This document shows positions 18,460 through 28,113 of a stretch of DNA of 64,000 nt, in pieces (the stretch's first letter is position 1; each line of letters starts with the position of its first letter). The stretch is from Rhodoplanes sp963712435 (GTDB lineage Bacteria > Pseudomonadota > Alphaproteobacteria > Rhizobiales > Xanthobacteraceae): contig CAVQIB010000010.1 of assembly GCA_963712435.1 (NCBI GenBank), positions 165,706-229,705 on the forward strand. Reading direction: 5' to 3'. The position numbers were made by a program, and so were the translations under genes. The notes below the pieces were generated by a model. The model worked only from the letters and a program-made list of their open reading frames with translations, did no database searches and was not told the origin of the DNA.

Positions 18460-19650
18460 ATGGAACCCGTCGTCGTCAAGACTCCGATGCAATATCTCGA
18501 TCGGGCAACCAATGCGCTCAGAGATCTCGGCATCGTTCCGCCCAAGGCCGATGACGCGCCGATCAACGCGATGCTCCAGCACATCTCCGATCTCGACCAG
18601 GACAAGATCGCGGTCATCGCCCGCACGCTGGGCCAGGCCGCCGTGTTCAACGAAGTCGTCCGCGAGCAGATCGCGGCCATGGAGATCGGCGAGCGCTATC
18701 ACGAGATCGCGCACAAGCTTCAACTCGATCCGCGACGACGCCAAGGCGATGGTCGACCAGATCGCCGACGGCAAGCATCGATCGTGTTCGAGCGCGTGCA
18801 CCAACGTCTGGATGAAGATCTCGCGCGGCGACATCGCCGACCGCTTCGACAAGATCAAGGACATCTATCTCGACGTCACGCGCTCGACCAAGGACCAGAT
18901 CGAGCGCGAGGCCACGATCCTCGACGCCTACCGCGATTTTCGCGGCGCGCTGAAGCAGGCCGAGGTGCTGGCGCTCGAAGTGCTGAAGACCGCCGAGCGC
19001 AAGCTCGACGACGCGCAAGGCGGCGCTGCGAAAGCCGCGGCCAAGCCGTCGCCATCGTTCGCCGGCACGGAGCCCGCCGAGCGCGCCCGGCTCGAACTGG
19101 CGCGCGACGAGCATCTGCGCCGCACGCAGGACGAGGACAAGCGCTACCAGATCGCCAAGGACCTCTCGGACAATCTGACGATCAGCTACAACACCTCCGA
19201 AGTCGATCATGGCGCGCCTGATGCAGACGACGAACGCCAAGGAGCGCGTCTACGCGCAGTCGGTCAGCGTTCTTCTCGACCAACGACACCGTGCTGACCG
19301 CGCTGAAGGCCTCCTTCACCGGCATGTTCGGCCTGCACGAGTCGACGCAGACGCTCGAAGCGATGAAGGAAGGCATGTCGAAGAGCCTCGAGGTCGCTGG
19401 CGGAGATCGGCGACAAGGTGCAGGAGGCGGCCGTCCGGGCCGGCTACGGCCCGACCATCCGCGCCGACGCGGTGAAGAAGCTGGTCGATTCGCGTCGTGA
19501 ACTTCCAGGAGCGCTCGCTGAAGATCGTCGAACGAGATGCGCAAGCTGTCGACGCAGAACTCGGCCGAGATCCGCGACGCCGTCGAGGACGGCAAGCGGC
19601 GCATCGCGCAGCTGGTCGCGGAAGGCAAGGCGCTCCCGATCGATGGCTGA
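18460..19650 (+). pseudogene. Conserved helical 'cell surface protein' of a TerB-linked cluster, many one-base insertions
   Basis: Starts at ATG 18460 behind AGGAG. Reading across frames gives an all-helical protein of about 390 residues, including LDRATNALRDLGIVPPKADD, QAAVFNEVVREQIAAMEIG, RGDIADRFDKIKDIYLDVTR, DAYRDFRGALKQAEVLALEV, RYQIAKDLSDNLTISYN, GLHESTQTLEAMKEGMS and ending VAEGKALPIDG. At least seven frame changes occur (near 18716, 18775, 18785, 19209, 19272, 19397, 19490, 19533), nearly all one extra base, while the protein text stays intact. RefSeq-style annotation of relatives is 'cell surface protein', but there is no signal peptide, so a cytoplasmic role seems likelier. Its stop overlaps the next gene's ATG. 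Confidence 0.65.
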
Positions 19651-20641
19651 GGCGTCCGCCGCCACGCCGGCGCTCTCCGCCCCGCCGCGCCGGCGGCGCG
19701 AGCGCCGTCGCAGCTCGACGACCTCATGCTCGCCATGGACGTGGTCGACACGCTGCGCCATCAGGAGCTGCTCGTCAGCGCGCGAACTCGACGAGACCCG
19801 GCGCGACGCGGAACTGATCGAGCGCCTGCGCGCGATCTACACGAGCCAGGGCATCGACGTTCCCGACCGCATTCTCCAGGAGGGCGTCAAGGCGCTGAAG
19901 GAGAGCCGCTTCGTCTACACGCCGCCGAAGCCCGGACTGGCGACCACGCCTCGCCACCCTTTGGGTCGGCCGCCGGCGCTTCGGGCGGCGGCTGCTCGGC
20001 GCCTTGGCTGCCGTCGTGCTCGGGCCGGATTCTACTATGTCGGGGTGGTGCGGCCCGAGCAGCAGCGGGTCGAGCAGGCGCGCACCGCGGCCGAGCAGGA
20101 GCGGATCGATCTCGCCGAGCGGCTTCCGCGCGCGCTCGATGCGGCCTACGCCGACGCCACGGCCGCCGCGCAAGTGGACGAAGCGCGGCAGCGCGCCGAT
20201 CAGCTCCGGGCCGACGGCCGTTCGGCGCTCACCAAGGGCGACCGGCCGGCCGCCGCGCAGGCGATCGAAGAACTCGAATCGCTGCGCGCCGAGCTCCGAC
20301 GCGAATACGCGCTGCGCATCGTGTCGCGGCCCGGCGAACCCAGCGGCGTGTGGCGCGTTCCCGGGCGCAATCCGGCGGCGAGGAACTACTACCTGATCGT
20401 CGAGCCGGTCGCGCCGGACGGCCGCGTGCTCAGCCTGCCGATCACGAGCGAGGAGGATCGCGAGACGCGCACGGTCTCACGCTGGGGCGTTCGCGTGAGC
20501 GAGCAGGCCTTCAACGCGGTCCGCGCCGACAAGAACGACGACGGCATCGTCCAGCGGAACAAGGTGGGCGAGAAGAGGTCCGGCGCGCTCGACATCGATT
20601 ACAGCCTCCCCGTTCTTGGCGGCAACATCCTTCGGTGGTGA
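19643..20641 (+). pseudogene. DUF6384-like single-span membrane protein, several one-base insertions
   Basis: ATG at 19643 overlaps the stop of the preceding gene. Across frames the protein reads LDDLMLAMDVVDTLRHQELL, ERLRAIYTSQGIDVPDRILQ, ALKESRFVYTPPKPGLA, a membrane helix (about LGALAAVVLG), a coiled-coil region and a C-terminal domain ending in LDIDYSLPVLGGNILRW. The LAMDVVDTLRH and IYTSQGI.VPD blocks are what I associate with DUF6384, from memory. Insertions lie near 19713, 19787, 19948 and 20027; from about 20030 to the stop the frame is clean. Function unknown; its companions on either side suggest one operon. Confidence 0.6.
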
Positions 20642-20642
20642 C

Positions 20643-22046
20643 ATGATCTCCGGGCGCCAGGCTCTGGCAACGGTCGAACAGACGATCGCGCAGGCGCGTC
20701 GCGAGGAGGCGCGCCTGGACTCGGCGCTGCGTGAGGCGACCGGCGAGGCGGTTCGGTTGCGCGCGGCGCGGATGGCGGCGTTTCGCGAACTGGCGAAGGT
20801 CAAGCTCGACACGCTTGCAAGCGCGGGCGTCGAACAAGAACTGGATGCGGCGGAACGGCGCGCGCTTGCGATCATGGAGCAGGGCCGCCGGGCGGCCGCC
20901 GATTTCGCCAAGCGGCGGGAGCTGGCCGAACGCAGCCTCGAGCAGGCGGAGGCCGAGCGCGAGGCAAGAGCGGCCGAACTCGACGAGGCTTTGGCGGCGC
21001 TGAGCGAACTGCGGGCGCAGGTGGAGGCGCAGACGCGCGTCAGTCCGGAATGGGCGGCCGCGCGCGCGCGCATGGACGAGCTCGGCCGCATGACGGAGGC
21101 GGCGGAGAAAAAGACCGCGCAAGCGGAGGCGGATCGCGAAGAGAAGCGCAAGCCGTATGAGAGCGATCCCCTGTTCATGTATCTTTGGGATCGGAGATTC
21201 AGCACGGCCGAATATTCCGCCGGCCGGTTCGTCCGCTTCTTCGATCGCAGGGTGGCGAAGCTCGTCGGGTACGACAAAGCGCGCGCCTCCTATGCGATGC
21301 TCAATGCGATCCCGACCCGGCTGCGCGAGCACGCCGAACGCTTGCGGGAGGAGTTGCAAGACGCTCGCGCGCGGCTCACGGCGATCGAACGGGCCTCGTT
21401 GGAGAAAAGCGGAGCGAAGCCGCTCGAGGCGCGCGTGCGCGAGCGCAACGCCGCATTCGACGCCGCCGACCGCAAACTTGCAAATGCGCGCGCCGAGCTC
21501 GACAAGATCGAGCAGGCGGGCCGCAACGGCGTCGCCTCGGGAGAGGCGTCCTACGCGCAAGCGATCGAATTGCTCGCAGCGGCCGACGCCGCCCAGGATC
21601 TCCGCTCGCTTTATCGCGAAGCGGCGCAGACGCCCGACCCCACCGACGAGGCCATCCTCAAGCGCATCGAATCGACCGAGAACGCGATCGGGCGCGCGGA
21701 AAAGGAAACCGGCGCGATCCGCCGGGAAATGCAGGAACTCGCCCGGCGTCGCAAGCAGATCGAGTCCGAGCGGGACGAGTTCCGCCGGCGCGGTTACGAC
21801 GATCCGTTCGGCAGTTTCGGCAATGAGCGCGTGCTCGCCTCCGTGCTCGGCGGCATTCTGGGCGGCGTGCTTCAGGGCGGTGTGCTGCGCGACGTGCTCA
21901 ACGAGGGCTATCGCCGGCAGCCGGGGCCATGGGACTCCGATTTCGGAGGCGGCGGCGGCTCGTTTCCGGGCGGCGGAGACGACGGCTTCCGCACGGGCGG
22001 CTCGATGGGCGGGAATGACGGATTTCGCACCGGCGGCTCGTTCTGA
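20643..22046 (+). CDS. Long coiled-coil protein with Gly-rich tail, TerB-linked cluster
   Basis: A 467-residue protein beginning one base after the upstream stop. Almost all of residues 1-380 is charged coiled coil rich in Arg, Glu and Ala. A conserved-looking non-coil insert (KPYESDPLFMYLWDRRF, SAGRFVRFFDRRVAKLVGYD) lies at about residues 170-215. The C-terminus is Gly-rich and hydrophobic (ASVLGGILGGVLQGGVLRDV), then GGGGSFPGGG and two DGFRTGGS repeats. No enzymatic motif is seen. It could be a scaffold or membrane-associated polymer, but I do not recognise a named family. Confidence 0.75.
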   Translation: MISGRQALATVEQTIAQARREEARLDSALREATGEAVRLRAARMAAFRELAKVKLDTLASAGVEQELDAAERRALAIMEQGRRAAADFAKRRELAERSLEQAEAEREARAAELDEALAALSELRAQVEAQTRVSPEWAAARARMDELGRMTEAAEKKTAQAEADREEKRKPYESDPLFMYLWDRRFSTAEYSAGRFVRFFDRRVAKLVGYDKARASYAMLNAIPTRLREHAERLREELQDARARLTAIERASLEKSGAKPLEARVRERNAAFDAADRKLANARAELDKIEQAGRNGVASGEASYAQAIELLAAADAAQDLRSLYREAAQTPDPTDEAILKRIESTENAIGRAEKETGAIRREMQELARRRKQIESERDEFRRRGYDDPFGSFGNERVLASVLGGILGGVLQGGVLRDVLNEGYRRQPGPWDSDFGGGGGSFPGGGDDGFRTGGSMGGNDGFRTGGSF

Positions 22047-22113
22047 CGAGGAGCGGGGGCCCGCGGCCTCCGCCGTCGCCGTTACCCTGCCCGCCATGCT
22101 CCGCCTGCGCGAC

Positions 22114-23023
22114 TCACCCCGGCGACGACGCGCCGGGACCGGCATCCGCGGCGACCTTCACGCCGCTCGCGCCCTCGTCGATCTCGCGCTTGAGCGCCGG
22201 ATCGAGCTTGAGCGCCTCGGCGAGCGATTGAAGGAACTCGCGCTCCTGCGGGGTGTCCGGCTCGATGGCGAGACGCGCCGCCGCATAGACCTGGGCCGCC
22301 TGTTCGAGCGACGTCGCCGATCTCGCAAGTTCTTCGACGCTCGCCGGGTTCGCGAGTTCGTTGGCGAGCCAGCTCACCCCTTCCCGGTCGAGGCCGGCCC
22401 GGGTGATGCCCGTGGTGACGCGTTCGCGTTCGCCCTCGTCCATATGGCCGTCGGCGGTCACCGCCGCGGTCATCGCCGCGCACGAACAGCATCGCGTCTG
22501 CATCGGTCGCAGCCGATGGGTCGAGGTGCGGCGCGCCGGGCGCGAGCTCCGGACTTTCCAGCCGGGCGCTTCGGCCCAGCAGCGGCTCTCCGGATTGATA
22601 GTTGCGGAACGCGCGATAGGCCAACCCGCCGATCAGCGCGAGCCCGCCCAGCTTGGCGAGATTTCCAGCAATTCCGCGACCGCCGCGCGTTCCGAGCAGG
22701 AGCCCCGCCGCTCCGACCAGCGCCGCTTTGGCGACGCCGGGATTGCGGCCCATCATCTCCTGCGCGCGCCGAGCGAGATCCTCGACGGATTGCCCGCCCA
22801 TCGCCTCGCGCGCATTCGGGTGGCGCGCCACGTCGGCGAGACCGCCCGTCGCCTGGCCGAGAACCTGGCCGAGAATGCCGCCCGGCCCGGCTCTCGACCC
22901 GCTGCCGAAAGCCTCCAGCGCGTCCTGGAGGAAGCCGCGCTGCCCGGTGTTCGGCGCGTCCGGGTCATGCCTCGTCGCGTTCGCGTTCACCATGGCGTCG
23001 AGCAGCTCGCGCGCGTTGATCAT
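22114..23023 (-). pseudogene. TerB/DUF533 family protein, one-base insertion
   Basis: ATG 23023 follows a strong GGAGGAAATTGAG site. The N-terminal half has the DUF533 hydrophobic glycine-rich membrane segment (AALVGAAGLLLGTRGGRG ... LGGLALIGGLAYRAF). The C-terminal half, in another frame after an extra G near 22478, is a TerB-like helical domain (MTAAVTADGHMDEGERERV, ALKLDPALKREIDEGA). Repaired length is about 302 residues. TerB domains accompany tellurite-resistance and stress modules. The gene converges on the coiled-coil gene and ends 67 bases from it. Confidence 0.75.
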
Positions 23024-23276
23024 CTCAATTTCCTCCAATGCGAAACTCGATTGCGATCGCCTGCCCGGCAAGCCGCGCGGGCGCAAAGCCTCCGACAACG
23101 CGCTTCGCCTGCAACAGGTTGCTCGAAGGCGCCCGACGGCGAGCATGCAGGTCAGCCTGACACGGGTCAGTGACCTCGCGATGCAACACAGAGGTTGCCG
23201 AGGTTAATTTCTGCCGCCCCTGGAACACCCGAGACGGGCTCCTGTTTCCCTAACAACGGTTAGATGGAGAACGGCC

Positions 23277-23411
23277 ATGAAGCATGACCTCGGTCTTTAT
23301 TTTGCGTTGTGGATCATCATCGCACCGGTGGTGGCGACCTTCCTGCTGTCCGGCATGGGCAGCAGCTACGCGCCCCGACGCGAGCCCGAGCCCCAGCCGC
23401 GTCGGCGGTGA
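23277..23411 (+). CDS. 44-residue membrane peptide
   Basis: A short open frame with GGAGA ahead of the ATG. It has a membrane helix (LYFALWIIIAPVVATFLLSG) and a basic tail (PRREPEPQPRRR). About 90 bases further on is a strong intrinsic terminator, so a short transcript is likely. Not a family I recognise. Confidence 0.5.
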   Translation: MKHDLGLYFALWIIIAPVVATFLLSGMGSSYAPRREPEPQPRRR

Positions 23412-23498
23412 TGCCCTGTCCGGCCCTTGAGCCATATGTGGCTCTTGGGCCGCTTGGCTCACGTTGCTCTCAGGCTACGCCGCGCGCGCCGCGCTCAC

Positions 23499-23529
23499 AA
23501 ACCCGCCGGGGAGACCCGGCGGGTTTTTT
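23499..23529 (+). terminator. Strong Rho-independent terminator
   Basis: AACCCGCCGGG, a GAGA loop and CCCGGCGGGTT are followed by a run of T. This is a textbook terminator on the plus strand, downstream of the 44-residue peptide gene. The span 23412-23498 between them holds a small GAGCCA/TGGCTC hairpin and could be the body of a short RNA. Confidence 0.88.
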
Positions 23530-23720
23530 GCTCGCGCGTCGACTGGCCGACCATGATCGATGCCGGAGTGATCGGTGCAGCCGCGCGCCCAGCCGTCGGT
23601 CCGTTCGAGCCTCCAGGTGGCGAGCGTGGTCGCCTCGCCGGCGATGTGCGCCGCGAGTGCCGAGTGCGGGAGAGAGCGTCGTCATAAGGTCGCCTTGAAG
23701 CTCACCAAGCTTGCCGCGGC

Positions 23721-24308
23721 ATGCAACCCATCCTCATCACGGCGCGCTTTAAGCTCCGGCCTGCCCAGCAGCCCGACGTCAACGCTCTCTGGGCGCTGTG
23801 GACCGACCCGCAGGTTCGACGGTACGTGTGGGACGATCAGGTCATTGCGCGTGAAACGGCGGCTGACACCCTCGCCGACTGCATTGCGCTCGGCTCCGAG
23901 GGGCTTGGCTTATGGCTTGTCATGCTGGCCCAGACTCCGGTCGGATCGCCGCATCCTTGTGACCCTCTACTGGGCTGCGCTGGCCTCCTGCCCGCGAGCC
24001 TTGCTGCCGAGCACGATTCGAGGCTGTCGGGACTCGTTGAGCCGTTGATCGCGCTGCGGCCTGCCCACTGGGGCCGGGGCTACGCGCACGAAGCGTTGTG
24101 CGCACTGCTGCGCTACGCCGTCACGACGCTGGGCCTCACGCGGCTGGCCGGCGTCGCCGACGTGCCGAATGTGGCGTCGGACCGTATGCTGCGGCGTGCG
24201 GGTTTCGCGGTGCTCGGTCAAGCACCCGGCCGTCGGAACCCGCTGCGTACTTTCCTGTGGGACGCGATGCCTGCACCGTCCCCCGGCCAAGCGCCTGACG
24301 CGCAGTAA
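23721..24308 (+). CDS. GNAT family N-acetyltransferase (RimJ/RimL type)
   Basis: A 195-residue acetyltransferase with the N-terminal LITARFKLRPAQQPDVNALW strand-helix of the RimJ group. The acetyl-CoA loop is RPAHWGRGYAHEALCALL, and the C-terminal NVASDRMLRRAGFAVLG is typical of protein or small-molecule acetylating GNATs. No operon partner is evident; the TetR gene beyond it converges. Substrate unknown. Confidence 0.85.
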   Translation: MQPILITARFKLRPAQQPDVNALWALWTDPQVRRYVWDDQVIARETAADTLADCIALGSEGLGLWLVMLAQTPVGSPHPCDPLLGCAGLLPASLAAEHDSRLSGLVEPLIALRPAHWGRGYAHEALCALLRYAVTTLGLTRLAGVADVPNVASDRMLRRAGFAVLGQAPGRRNPLRTFLWDAMPAPSPGQAPDAQ

Positions 24309-24396
24309 GCTTCGGGTCTTTTGGCTTCTTCCCAGCGGAGCGCTGGCGCGCACCGGTCGTTGACGACACGTTCGCTGCGACGGGGATCGCATGTCT

Positions 24397-24984
24397 TCAA
24401 GCGTCGTTGGCGGATTCGATTGCTTTGACCATCGCTTTGACGGCAGCGCCCTGATCGAGGCCGCTTTCGCAGACCAGGCTCCGCCAAGCGAAAAAGCTGA
24501 GGGCGAGGTGCAACATTGCGCGCTGCTGGGCGGTCAATGTGGCGCCGAGCACCTCGCGCCAGCCGGCGACAACCGGCGCGACGCGCAGCTTCATGATCTC
24601 CTGGGTGACCGCGTGGTGCTCAACGTCGCGCATGATGCAGGCCATCAGCGAGGCGTGGCGCTCATACCAAGCGTAGATCGCGGATAGGCCCGCGGCGAGC
24701 CGCTCGCGGCGATCCTCGACGCCGCGCCAAGCCGCGGCCTCGGGCAGCGGGTCGCGCTCATGCACGAGGCCTGAGCAGGCCATGCCGACGCTGATCTCGT
24801 CGGGGAAATGCGCATAGAGCGTGTGGCGCTGCACGCCAGCCTTCTCCGCAATCATGCTGAAGGTGGTGGCCGCCGGGCCGAGGGTCGAATGCAGCTCGAT
24901 TGCAGCCTCGACAATGCGCCGGCGGGTCTCGGCCTGCTGCTCGGCGCGCTTCTTGAGCGTGTAAGTGCGGGTCATCTTTTTCAT
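24397..24984 (-). CDS. TetR/AcrR family transcriptional regulator
   Basis: A 195-residue regulator. The N-terminal HTH runs from ETRRRIVEAAIELHSTLGPA through FSMIAEKAGVQRHTLYAHFP. The C-terminal ligand domain is helical and not diagnostic. Two nearby ATGs (24984, 24975) are both possible. It is divergent from a metallo-beta-lactamase-fold gene, with a TACACGTGTA palindrome between them, so it probably represses itself and that gene. Confidence 0.9.
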   Translation of the reverse strand: MKKMTRTYTLKKRAEQQAETRRRIVEAAIELHSTLGPAATTFSMIAEKAGVQRHTLYAHFPDEISVGMACSGLVHERDPLPEAAAWRGVEDRRERLAAGLSAIYAWYERHASLMACIMRDVEHHAVTQEIMKLRVAPVVAGWREVLGATLTAQQRAMLHLALSFFAWRSLVCESGLDQGAAVKAMVKAIESANDA

Positions 24985-25029
24985 TGCACTAACGTGTGCA
25001 CCCATATTGACAACCCTGCTCTATTTCGT

Positions 25030-25039
25030 TACACGTGTA
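25030..25039. promoter_or_regulatory. Palindrome in the TetR/MBL divergent region
   Basis: TACACGTGTA is perfectly symmetric, and a related ACGTGTGCAC lies about 30 bases nearer the TetR gene. Position between divergent starts fits a TetR-family operator. Confidence 0.45.
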
Positions 25040-25102
25040 TGTATCGTCAAATCGAGCCACTGTCCAGCGTTGGACAGGGGCGCTGCGCCAGGAGAGAGCC
25101 CT

Positions 25103-25858
25103 ATGGAAACCAAAATCGCCGAAATCGCCGACGGCATCTACCGCCTCTCGACGTTCGTGCCGGACATCGCTGCGCCGGCCGGCTTCACGTTCAATCAGTT
25201 CCTGATCCTCGGCGACGAGCCGCTGCTGTTTCACACCGGACTGCGGAAGATGTTTCCGCTCAACCGCGACGCCTTGAGCCGACTGATCCCGCCCGAGCGG
25301 TTGCGCTGGATCACCTTCGGCCATTTCGAGGCCGACGAGTGCGGCGCGATGAATGAATGGCTCGCGGTCGCGCCGCAGGCGACCCCCGCGCACGGTCAAA
25401 CCGGCGTGCTCGTGTCGCTCGACGATTTTGCGGACCGTACGCCTCGCGTGCTGACGGACGGCGACGTCGTCGACATCGGCGGCGGCAAGCGCGTCCGATT
25501 CATCGACACGCCCCACACGCCGCATGGCTGGGACGCCGGCGTCGTGTACGAGGAATCGACGCGGACCCTGATGTGCGGCGACCTGTTTACGCAGCTCGGC
25601 GACGGCCCTGCGCTGACGCAGGGCGACGTGGTCGGACCGGCGATCATGGCGGAGGACCTGTTCAAATATTCCGCGCTCAACCCGGACATGAGCGCGACCA
25701 TCCGCGGCCTCGCCAGGCTCGCGCCGCGCACGCTGGCGCTGATGCACGGGCCCGCCTTTGCAGGAGACGGGGCGGCCGCGCTCGGTGCGCTCGCGGACGA
25801 GTATGACCGGCGCGCCGCGGGCGCAAGGCGTTTGGTCGCTGAGGCCCGGGCCGCCTGA
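25103..25858 (+). CDS. Metallo-beta-lactamase-fold oxygen-binding/diiron-type protein
   Basis: A 251-residue MBL-fold protein. The first metal motif is HFEADE (His74, Glu76, Asp78), the H-x-E-x-D arrangement of flavodiiron and ODP-type diiron proteins rather than the zinc HxHxDH motif. Later ligands fit IDTPHTPHGWDAG, MCGDLFTQLG and the final MHGPAF histidine. No flavodoxin domain is attached, so it resembles stand-alone ODP-like sensors or oxidases. The ATG at 25103 (AGGAGAG upstream) is chosen over longer frames. Divergent TetR regulator. Confidence 0.82.
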   Translation: METKIAEIADGIYRLSTFVPDIAAPAGFTFNQFLILGDEPLLFHTGLRKMFPLNRDALSRLIPPERLRWITFGHFEADECGAMNEWLAVAPQATPAHGQTGVLVSLDDFADRTPRVLTDGDVVDIGGGKRVRFIDTPHTPHGWDAGVVYEESTRTLMCGDLFTQLGDGPALTQGDVVGPAIMAEDLFKYSALNPDMSATIRGLARLAPRTLALMHGPAFAGDGAAALGALADEYDRRAAGARRLVAEARAA

Positions 25859-26276
25859 TATCGGCCTTCAACTTCGACGTCATGCTCGACCTTGCGCCGG
25901 GCATCCGCGTCTTAACCTTGACTCTGGACGTGGATGGCCGGGAAGGCCGGCCATCACTGGAAGGAGGGTCGACTACAGCGATGACTAGCAAGACGTGATT
26001 GAAGCGCTGCAAGCCGCGATCGGGGCAGGTGGCGGTGCGGCTCGAGCCTGCGGAAACTGCCAGGGATAGGAGGTAACTGGCGGAGAGGGAGATCCGCTCG
26101 TCAAGAGACAATTTTCGCGCAAAATCAGATGTTTGCTGTTTTCGGCCGTCCGCCAACCAGCGCACTTACCCACAACAAAGTTGCGGACTTAGGCGATCGC
26201 GGATGAACGGCCGCGGACGAAAGCCGTCGATACATCGACCAGCAAGAAGGAATGGCATTTTGAGTATGGATAGCGT
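25859..26276. other. Gene-free stretch with a degenerate palindromic repeat
   Basis: Bases 25880-25965 resemble a worn copy of the genome's GTCATG...GGATGGCCGG palindromic repeats. The rest shows no family I recognise on either strand. It forms the left boundary of the accessory region starting with the AlpA-like gene. Confidence 0.35.
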
Positions 26277-26468
26277 TTATCGGTCTGCCAGATCGAGAAG
26301 CTTGAGCAGTGATCCCACGAGGACCAGTCGGCGACGCCCGACGGTCACGGTTTCGATGCGGCCTTCGCTGATCAGACAATAAACCTTCGTTCGCCCCAGA
26401 CCTGTAGCTTCACATGCCTCCGCGATCGTGCAGGTGAGACGCTGAGTAAAGGGGATAGTGGCGCTCAT
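26277..26468 (-). CDS. AlpA/excisionase-like helix-turn-helix protein
   Basis: A 63-residue protein from ATG 26468. The MerR-like excisionase pattern is clear: LTCTIAEACEATGLGRTKVY, LISEGRIETVTVGRRRLVL, ending in a short helix. Such proteins bind element ends or promoters in integrative elements. It sits at the edge of the arsenic island with no integrase beside it, so it may be an orphan from a lost or more distant element. A similar but distinct AlpA protein is at 50864-51079. Confidence 0.75.
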   Translation of the reverse strand: MSATIPFTQRLTCTIAEACEATGLGRTKVYCLISEGRIETVTVGRRRLVLVGSLLKLLDLADR

Positions 26469-27017
26469 CTGGATCACCGAGTCAGCTACAAATCGATCAA
26501 CATCCGACAGCCTATGGCGAGCACAGGCAACCATAACGGCAGTGAGCCACAGCCGTTTTGCGTTACTTGGCGGGGGACGAAGAAAGCCTTGGAAAGCGAA
26601 GTATGCAACATGCCAGTAGGTTAATCGTAGTAGGTCGAATAAAAAGAAACGATCGGTGCTTCCTGTTCGCTCTGGTGACCGGTCGCCGAGTTGAACTCCG
26701 AACACCAGCATCATTTATCAATTCGCCAATTCGGCATTCTTGCGAAGTAGCAGTCCGATACTGCATCGTCCTTTCGGCGAGTAGCGGTGGAAGTTCAAAG
26801 CGGGGGCGCGTAGCCACCTCAACTTGCTGATCCGCGTCGTGACGTAAAGATCGGGGGACGCGGAAACATGGCGATAAAGGGGGATGAATACTGCGGTGCC
26901 GAGGCGCGACCTTGCGGACTGGAAAAGGTCTACACTTAGTCGCCTCGGCCAGCACCGCGGGGCGAAGCATCCGGCCCGACGAACCGGACGCTTCATCGTC
27001 AGTGGTCGACGGTCGGC
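26469..27017. other. Gene-free stretch carrying a dispersed repeat
   Basis: Bases 26600-26660 match 48805-48867 at roughly two bases in three or better (shared GTCAGTAGGCCAATCGTAGT-like core, then AAAGAAA.GATC). The remainder contains no recognisable gene and is less GC-rich than the flanks, consistent with acquired DNA upstream of the arsenic genes. Confidence 0.45.
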
Positions 27018-28102
27018 TCACGTCCGCGGGGTGACGGCCCGCCGGGAGGATTCGTCGGCGGCGGCGGTGCCTGCGCCGCGCTCGTACCAGCCCTTGCTGC
27101 GGTTCACGATCCACACCACCGACAGCATCACCGGCACCTCGATCAGCACGCCGACCACGGTGGCGAGCGCGGCGCCGGACTGGAAGCCGAACAGGCTGAT
27201 GGCGGCGGCGACCGCGAGCTCGAAGAAGTTGCTGAGGCGCCGATCAGGGCCGAGGGGCCGGCGACGCAGTGCTGCTCGCCGGCGAGCCGGTTGAGCAGAT
27301 AGGCGAGGCCGGAGTTGAAGTAGACCTGGATCAGGATCGGCACGGCCAGCAGGGCGATGATCAGCGGCTGGGCGAGGATCTGCTCGCCCTGGAAGCCGAA
27401 CAGCAGCACGAGCGTCGCGAGCAGCGCGACCAGCGAGATCGGCTGCAGCCGTGCGCAGGAGCCGCGCAAGCGCCGCCTCGCCGCCGCTGCGCCAGCACGC
27501 GCCGCCGCAGCACCTGCGCGACGATCACCGGCACGACGATGTAGAGCACGACCGACAGCACCAGCGTGTCCCACGGCACGGTGATCGCCGAGAGGCCGAG
27601 CAGCAGGCCGACGATCGGCGCGAAGGCGAACACCATGATGGCGTCGTTGAGGGCGACCTGGCGACAGCGTGAAATGCGGCTCGCCCTTGGTCAGGTTGCG
27701 ACCACACGAACACCATGGCGGTGCAGGGCGCCGCCGCCAGGATGATCAGGCCGGCGATGTAGGAGTTGATCTGGTCGGCCGGCAGATACGGCCGGAACAG
27801 CTAGCCGATGAACAGCCAGCCGAGCGCCGCCATCGAGAACGGCTTGACCGCCCAGTTGATGAACAGCGTCACGCCGATGCCGCGCCAGTGCTCGCGCACC
27901 TGCGCCGAGCGCGGCGAAGTCGATCTTGATCAGCATCGGGATGATCATCAGCCAGATCAGCACCGCCACCGGCAGGTTGACCTTGGCGATCTCGGCGGCG
28001 CCGATCGCCTGGAAGACGCCCGGCATCACGTGGCCGAGGGCGATGCCCGACCACGATGCACAGGGCGACCCAGACGGTGAGGTAGCGTTCGAACGTGGAC
28101 AT
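27018..28102 (-). pseudogene. acr3: ACR3-family arsenite efflux permease, many one-base insertions
   Basis: Starts MSTFERYLTVWVALCIVVG at 28102. Across frames it continues with VFQAIGAAEIAKVNLPVAVL, MIIPMLIKIDF, WAVKPFSMAALGWLFIG, AAPCTAMVFVWS, ALNDAIMVFAFAPIVGLLLG, QPLIIALLAVPILIQVYFNS and ATVVGVLIEVPVMLSVVWIV, the ten-helix ACR3 plan. Frame changes near 28048, 27907, 27702, 27668, 27490 and 27238 are single extra bases, and a TAG replaces an expected Trp codon near 27802. If the sequence is right the pump is dead; conservation between breaks suggests otherwise. Last gene of the arsRC-pstS-arsC-acr3 operon. Confidence 0.88.
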
Positions 28103-28113
28103 CGAGGGAACCT

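Noticed and set aside
21157..23019. 620-codon plus-strand open frame over the coiled-coil and TerB genes
   Set aside because: Arg/Ser-rich, out of frame with the coiled-coil protein and antisense to the TerB gene.
23412..23498. Possible tRNA-like folding before the terminator
   Set aside because: No T-loop consensus (GTTCRANYC) or acceptor pairing could be found; kept only as a possible small RNA.
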